Positions 58,055 through 64,000 of a stretch of 64,000 bases of DNA are shown piece after piece. Positions within the stretch are counted from its first letter, which is position 1. Each line of letters opens with the position of its first letter. The stretch is from Siphonodentalium dalli (taxonomy: Eukaryota; Mollusca; Scaphopoda; Gadilida; Siphonodentaliidae): NCBI GenBank assembly GCA_032622095.1, contig CP136063.1, positions 213,177,982-213,241,981 on the forward strand, given 5' to 3'. Both the position numbers and the translations under genes were made by a program. Below the pieces are notes generated by a model. That model saw only the letters and a list, made by a program, of their open reading frames with translations, was not told the DNA's origin and did not search any database.

Positions 58055-58600
58055 ATAAACTAGACCTTTCAACTTTCCACATTCCTAATCACTCCATTGA
58101 CTGAACACATGAATTTATTCCCTTTCCATGTTGAGCTACAGTGTCATTGATACTTTCATTTTAGCCTGTTGTCATACATGTACATGTATGTGGCGACTCT
58201 ATTAGTGCATTTCGCAACTATTTTGTCTCCTTACAGCATGGAGACACAGCAGGAGATTCTCCAGAAAATGTCAATACTCGAAGAAAACCAACAGATGTTG
58301 TTTGAACAACGCGATGCGGTAAGAACATTTAGTGCTGTTGAGTCATTTGCAAAAAAACAATTTATAAGATTGCATTTGGCAGCAATATATTCCACCAAAC
58401 TTTTCAAATTCAACCATGTAAAATATCAAAATGATCATCTGTTGGGTCTGCTGTTGGATTTAAATGGTGAAATCAATGTTTTTTAACTTTGAATTTCAAT
58501 CTTCTTTCATTTCCAAGTCATACCAATTATACATACATGTAGGAGATGAATAGTAACAAATATTGCACAGCTTTCCAAATTATTTATTGATCACTGCAAA
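58055..58600. other. No recognisable gene, one weak frame
   Basis: A + strand frame at 58169-58486 contains METQQEILQKMSILEENQQM, a short coiled-coil-like heptad run. There is no convincing splice context or homology that I recognise, so I do not annotate a gene. Confidence 0.3.
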
Positions 58601-58609
58601 GAGTAAATT

Positions 58610-59060
58610 CAAAGGTGGCGGACTAGGCCAAAAAACCGGCCCAGGAAATGAATATAATACTGGCCCATCTGTTCAGGAGTGTCCACAGTCCACCTTGGGA
58701 AATTCCAACTGCACCCCCCCCCCTTGAATCAGAATCGGACCAAATACAAATGCAGACCAAATAAATGTTTTTACATAATTCCATTTGCACCTCTGGCCTA
58801 ATATCCTGAATATTCATAAACCGTGGTTCTATACATGTATATTCCCGGTGTGAGACCATTAAGATATTTTTGCCTGGAAAATTGCATAAATTCTAGCATA
58901 CCGGTACATGTATAGCGGTCTAACTCCAGACAAATGAACACGGCTACGGACAAGAGACCAGGACACACCGGGCTGTTCATGGTTGTTCGGCCCGGGGTGA
59001 GAAAATTTTGAAAACTATACAAGAAAATCGCGAATCCTAGCATCTAGACTGGCATCAACT
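58610..59060 (+). repeat. Diverged member of the 42.4-43.3 kb repeat family
   Basis: Shares AATTCCATTTGCACC, GGACACACCGG, GACTGGCATCAA and the GAAAATTTTGAAA stretch with 42455-43030, interrupted by a C-rich run at 58715. Confidence 0.5.
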
Positions 59061-59224
59061 GAAGCGTTCCTATTTTGTTGTGAATTTCAATTGGGGGAGG
59101 GGTGCATGAGAATTTTTTTGGGATTTACAGATGGGAGTTACCGTCAAAACCTTGAGATTAACGGGGTCTTTACATGGTGTTATATTATGCTGACAAGTTC
59201 ATTTAATGACAACATTACGATTGG

Positions 59225-59710
59225 CCAATTCGGCTGGTTAAACAACACATTAGGCGGCCCACATCCGGAATTTTTCCGGTCTCCTGATCGGCCACTCCGC
59301 CTCTGCCCCCCCCCCAAACGTCACATTATACTCACATGGGAAACCTGCAAACTTCCCAATTTACCGGTAGGTAACTTATAACTTTCCTCGCCGGTTTTCC
59401 GCTTCTCGGGTGATATATATTTATATATATATTGGCAGTACACATTATCCGAAGTAAAACATTTTACATGTGGAATAATTTCCGAATCAATATATTCTTG
59501 TTTAGTGACGGTTCCAAATATGGTTACAATCGGGACAATCTCAGACGCCGTCGTAAAATGGAATTCACTTCATGAATTTATGTGAGAAGAGTGCCATCTT
59601 ATTGGATACACGGCTGGTTAAACAACACATGTGGCGGCCCACATCTGTTTCATTTGCGGCCCATCGGGAAATTTCCCGGTCTCCCGATTGGCCAGTCCGC
59701 CTTTGGCTGC
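59225..59710 (+). repeat. Direct repeat GGCTGGTTAAACAACACAT
   Basis: CGGCTGGTTAAACAACACAT then GGCGGCCCACATC ... GGTCTCC(T/C)GAT(C/T)GGCCA occurs at 59231-59296 and 59610-59702. Confidence 0.7.
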
Positions 59711-59879
59711 TAGTGACAATCTGAAAGTTTTGTCCTGTCCTGATTGATTCAAATGTGAAATCCAATTGCTATGAATGGATTTTGGAAAGCCCTGAAGCAC
59801 CATTGTTATGGGAATGTGGCCTTTATTGTGTGTAGAAGGAAACTATTGACACCAGACTCCAACCCTCTACACTACATGT

Positions 59880-60237
59880 CCATTGGCACTGCGGTGTATT
59901 TGCCGTTCGGCTGCGGTGTCAGTTTGTAACGGCAGTTGAGCACCGCGGCCGAACGGCAAGTACACTGCGGCCAAACGGCAAGTTCACTGCGGCCGAAAGG
60001 CAACTACCCTCGCGGTCGAATGGCATGTCCACCGTGGTTAGATTTCTGGTTTGTATTTTCTTTTTTCAGTTTGATGAATGTACACCGTAGCAACTACACC
60101 ATGCCGAATGGCAATTACACCGCGGCCCAACTGTAGTTAGCCGGTGGAGCCGCGGTGTACATGTAGTTGCATTTCGGCCGCGGTGGCAACGCTAACCGCA
60201 CCGCAGTTAAGTGGACACTTGTTTTTTTCCAGCAGGG
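59880..60237. mobile_element. CACCGCGGCCGAA MITE, copy 2
   Basis: Same internal order as 52033-52407: GGCACTGCGGTGTATTTG, tandem CCGAACGGCAAGTACACTGC units, TGGTTAGATTTCTGGTTT, TAGCCGGTGGAGCC and a right end TTTCCAGCAGGG followed by TA. The left terminal repeat (GCTGGACAAAACAAG) is missing, so it is a left-truncated copy. Confidence 0.7.
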
Positions 60238-60769
60238 TAGCTCACATGTACATGTTGAGATCACAAAATATCTGAAATCAATTAAATTTACGGTACAAAG
60301 ATGTATGTAGAATGTACCATACATGAAATATTGCTTTAACAAAAAAATCACATGCTATATTTTTCCCTCAGTAAGTGACACATCAATTAGATCAATGCAT
60401 ATCAAATTCTGATTTCAGGTGACTCGATATTGATTTGCCGGTGGTACATATGACTTGAGGACATTTATGAAATTTTGAAGATTATGGCGACAAAAACCCT
60501 GAACTGAACAGGAATTGGGAAAGCTGGTAAACACCCGTTTGGCAATCATTATCCAACTGGCAAGGAGAGTGGCAAAGTAAGTCAATTTTGTCTAACCCAA
60601 ACATGCTTGGAATGGTATTCATAACCAATATACATGTATGGCATTGATTTTGACATGGAGCTTATTAAGATAATAAATCTAATAGATTACTGTACCTACA
60701 TCAATTACATCATAATGTTTGGGTGTGTTCACATCGCAATTCAAACGTTTTTATACCTCCACTTTCGAA

Positions 60770-61475
60770 GAAAATGGGGGGGGGGGGGTATACTGGATTG
60801 ACTGCGTCTGTCCGTCCGACCTCATAACTCGAAACACTATGAACCGATTTCAATAATTTTTTGTATGCTCCTTAAGACCGCCTCTCCGCATTATGCTAAT
60901 TGCGGTGCGGTCCGACTTTCTGTTTTTTAAGTTACGTTTTACTTTTCGACTTATTTTGATTTAGAAAATCCTGTCCGACTTAATAACTTTAACAAATATG
61001 AACCAATTTCAATAATTTTTGGTATACATGCTTCTCACAACACCCTCTCTACATGATGCGGCTCAGGGTTGGCTCGGGCTGTTTTTCCTAACATTACACT
61101 TCATTTTCAACTTATTTTGACTTAGAAAATGTTGGGATATTTTTTTGTGGATGCTTTTTTCCCTGGAGTTGTGTGCCTTAGCAGAAGTTTGGTTTGTCTG
61201 ACCAAGCACTTGACAAAAGTCATCTTAGATGTTAAGATTGCGTTTCATTTTCTACCCTTTTTTGGGTTTCTGCAATCATTCGAACAAATATGAACCAATT
61301 TGAATATTTTTTCTGTACATGTACAAGCTTCTTGCGACACCATATCGATATTATTAATCCAAATTTTTCTTTAAAGTTAAAAAAAAAAATTGTTGGATTT
61401 ACGCATAATGCGGGTTGAATTTGCCACGGTGGGGGTATACTGACACGCTAGTGCACACCTCTTGTTGACTATGTG
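60770..61475 (+). repeat. Dispersed repeat with GGGGGTATACTGG ends and tandem core
   Basis: Begins with TATACCTCCACTTTCGAA and a G run leading to GTATACTGGATTGACTGCGT, then CTGTCCGTCCGAC. It ends with GGTGGGGGTATACTGACACG. In between, TATGAACC(G/A)ATTTCAATAAT begins units at about 60838, 60999 and, more diverged, 61289, each followed by a CTTATTTTGA(T/C)TTAGAAAAT stretch (first two). It has the look of an abundant marine-invertebrate repeat. Confidence 0.55.
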
Positions 61476-61479
61476 CGGT

Positions 61480-62102
61480 ATGTTGTGTACACATTTAAGT
61501 AATCTCAAAATCTTTAGAAAAGTATATTACATGTATATCAGTAGTTTAGAGTCCTGGAGAGTTATATAGATACAGGGTTTCCGCTATAGCGACAGGGGAT
61601 CCCTTTTTGGACCCCATTCCCCCAGCCAATTTCCCCCCTTCTGTCATACCACAGGACATATTCCATATGTACCGGTATACAGGTATAAAGATGTTTATTT
61701 TGTTGAGACAGTACTAAGAAATTTAAATAGTTGACAACTTTATTTGATTTCTAGCGAGAATACACACTGAGAATACACACTCGGACTGATCTAACACAAA
61801 CTGGGAAGTTATCAAATCCGAAATCCCTAGAACACATATGCTTCGTAGTCCGCTGGTTACGTTGCTGCGGTTAGGTTACGTAAAATGATCGCCGATAATT
61901 TTATCATGTTATATTCCAGTACTTCCTGCCGGGTCTTGAATAGTCGTCGTTTAACTTCAACGGGTTTATTTACTGTTTAAATAAAATGAAGTCAGTTCAT
62001 GAGATAGCTGATAATAATTTTATGTTGTTCCTTGAGCTCATTTTATAGTACAATTTAACTGCCATAAATGCCTTTAGTGTATTCTGTTCATTGGTGGTTA
62101 AT
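61480..62102. other. No recognisable gene
   Basis: AT-rich, no feature supported; the 8 bp hAT target copy GTGGTTAA is at 62095-62102. Confidence 0.4.
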
Positions 62103-62838
62103 AGTGTTGAAACGATTAGTGAATTTAAAAGTCGACTAGTCGAGGCCCAAAAGTCGCGTTGCGTCGACTAGTCGGTACCCGATTTCAAACTTTCAAACAT
62201 AACGTGGTACGGAAAATTCATCGTACATGGCATACACTGATGCCTGATGCAATGACGGTCTATTGCGTTGCGCATTGCCCTGCATAGACACCAATTTAAT
62301 AATAATACAGTAAACATCTTGATATTTATCCAACACACTGAATCAAATTATATAATTAGACATATGGTTAGAGATGGGCGATTCACGGATTTACTATATA
62401 TACATTCGTGACAATAGCTAAATTAAATTAGGCAACAAAATGACCTACGCAAGTACCGGTAATATTCACACATCTCATTGATGATTTACACGCATGTCGT
62501 CGCACTGATTTGAAAAGAATAAGAGACTGACTACAATATTTTGTCAATTGGATTTTCGTAACATTTCCATGAGTGAATAGAATTGTCCAATGACGTCACC
62601 TTATATAAGTGACCTTCACACAGGTCGCATCATACCCCGACGGTGCGAGATCAATTGAAATATACACAGTGTCTAGATCAAAGCGGTCTCCGACAAACGA
62701 TAAAGCCGCATCACTCATTGCCATCATGTCGCAGTGATGTTTTTTACCTTAAACGGCGAGTGACACGGCAAAATTCAGAGTCGATATTCTAACATTTCAG
62801 CATCGATTACAGTTAGTCGATTAATCGTTTGAACCCTA
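62103..62838. mobile_element. hAT-like element, 736 bp, with an internal promoter
   Basis: Ends TAGTGTTGAAACGATTA and (reverse-complemented) TAGGGTTCAAACGATTA, flanked by a perfect 8 bp duplication GTGGTTAA at 62095-62102 and 62839-62846. Subterminal GTCGACTAGTCG palindromes (62133 and 62162) and TAGTCGATTAATCG (62815) are likely transposase sites. No transposase remains. Confidence 0.85.
62587..62609 (+). promoter_or_regulatory. CCAAT / CRE / TATA cluster
   Basis: CCAAT at 62587-62591 overlaps a perfect CRE, TGACGTCA (62591-62598), followed by TATATAAG (62602-62609). This compact arrangement is a strong core-promoter candidate. It lies inside the hAT-like element, about 230 bp from its right end, and would drive rightward transcription out of the element. 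It may be a leftover of the transposase promoter. Confidence 0.5.
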
Positions 62839-63459
62839 GTGGTTAATCTCAGATGAATGTAATTGGTAAAGGCTTTGGCAACTGAACATTTTTGACCTGT
62901 GCAAATCTAATTGTCCATACATGAACTATGCCCCCCCCCCCCCCCAATTAAATTTATAAAACTGATGCATGTAATTCTTCCATGCAATTTTACTTTTATA
63001 CTTTGTAAATAATGTGATTATTTTCAATTTTATTAGATTGAAGTGTAACATTGCAGATAATATTTTATTTCAGAAGCAGTTAGAAAGTTGCCAAAGACTT
63101 CCACAATGGCCGATAGCCGATTCAGAACTATAGCTGCCAAGTGGCTAAGATATTAACTTATCAAGCACCAAAATCGCAAACAAAGCCAGTACAAGAGTCA
63201 TCGTCTGTTGTAAGCATTTCCATTTTACTGTCTTCCCAAAGAAAATATGCGCTGTTTACCGACAAATTACATGAACTACTTTGACCATAACAACTAATTT
63301 ATCTTCTATATTATCAGTATGGGGCTGGTGTTTTTTAATTTTATTCCAACAACTGTACGCTCAGCATCTTATTATGATAGTTCAAATAGAGTGGCATTAT
63401 ATTTACCTAGATAATAATGAATCATGCAATATATAAAGAGGTCAATTATGACAGTTAAT

Positions 63460-64000
63460 TATTAATAGAGTTGGTAGATGTTGCTATAGATGCTATCTCA
63501 CACCCATTGCATGTATGTGGCTACCGGTATAGATGGCCTCCACGTTAGGAAGGGTGTCCACCTTTGAATATCTAACTACACCCCTTGATCCATATCAAAT
63601 TCACAAGTATGCGAGTAATTCCATGTCATTAGTCCTAATATCAAAATATCTACATGTAGATGTCTAACATCATGCAAATTCAGCCCGATCTGTTTTCTTC
63701 CATGGTTCGGCTCGGTGTGAAAATTGTTTGAAATCGGAACATGAAATTCGCTTAATCCGGACTGGCTTCAGGCTGTCCAATTGTTGGAAATTTTGAGACC
63801 TGACAACCCCCCCCCCCCCCCCCCCCCGCAAAAAAAATTGGAAATTTTGTAACAATTTCTTATTGCTATTTCAAATTTCAGTCAAAATTTTTACAAACAG
63901 ATCTGAAGAAAAAAATGTAATTTGTTCTAAAACTAGAAATTTTCCACTACTAAATTGTTAGAAAATCAATCTACGAGAACAAATCAAATAAATGTTGTGT
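63460..64000 (+). repeat. Dispersed repeat, second copy of 42455-43265 (cut by window end)
   Basis: Follows the same order: TATAGATGGCCTC, GGGTGTCCACCTT, CATATCAAATTCACAAGT, GCAAATTCAGCCCGATCTGT, AACATGAAATT and TTGTTGGAAATTTTGAGACC then TGACAACC. A C run of about 17 (63810-63827) replaces CAACCCCAAAGG. Confidence 0.65.

Noticed and set aside
58169-58486. 105-codon frame with a coiled-coil-like stretch
   Set aside because: Only about 30 residues look helical and the remainder is ordinary AT-rich translation; no splice sites fit well.

Overview
The window looks like gene-poor, AT-rich nuclear DNA of an animal, most likely a marine invertebrate. A lophotrochozoan such as a mollusc is my best guess, from the repeat style (ACATGTACCGGTA-rich DNA, many short transposons, dispersed families with CCAT-rich cores), but nothing here fixes the taxon. 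Open frames are short and nearly all accidental. The supportable coding pieces are spliced exons or transposon remnants: a two-exon C-type lectin domain on the + strand (1812-1976 and 3644-3873), a homologous last exon on the - strand (38006-38232), a decayed EGF-like exon (29544-29642), and the contents of mobile elements.

The most unusual structure spans 6816-15833. Two long, nearly identical inverted arms (about 1.5 kb) enclose a 3.3 kb centre. On the - strand the centre encodes a protein with two tandem PC4-like (p15 coactivator type, ssDNA-binding) modules and, upstream of it, a broken RING-finger reading frame. Each arm carries a GTATAC/CACCC/CRE-rich block that looks like control DNA. 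The right arm was later hit by a 5'-truncated LINE (12373-14983, 11 bp target duplication), and that LINE was hit by a hAT-like element (13818-14394, 8 bp target duplication). The layout resembles a deletion derivative of a large DNA transposon or integrated virus with long terminal inverted repeats, but no polymerase, integrase or capsid gene is visible.

The rest is mostly transposon sediment. hAT-like elements with readable 8 bp (once 7 bp) target duplications lie at 55797-56968, 62103-62838 and 53723-54470, with a truncated relative at 40892-41400. A piggyBac-like element with TTAA ends lies at 26589-26991 and carries twin hairpins; the hairpin unit recurs at 21151-21519 and 2985-3115. A TA-flanked element with CCGCGG-rich tandem units occurs at 52033-52407 and about 59880-60237. 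Two TIR-bounded segments of about 2.15 kb lie at 35747-37917 and 42094-44232. GC-rich snap-back palindromes lie at 38534-38699 and 39554-39706, and an AT-rich one at 45144-45280. A tRNA-derived SINE sits at 50270-50672. A 2.3-2.7 kb repeat occurs twice in direct orientation (23254-25937 and 32881-35189).

Candidate Pol II promoters are few: a TATA box at 958-966 upstream of the lectin exons, a TATA plus possible first exon at 48165-48341, and a CCAAT/CRE/TATA cluster at 62587-62609 inside a hAT-like element. No rRNA, complete tRNA or CRISPR array was recognised. All similarity statements were made by eye without alignment or database search.
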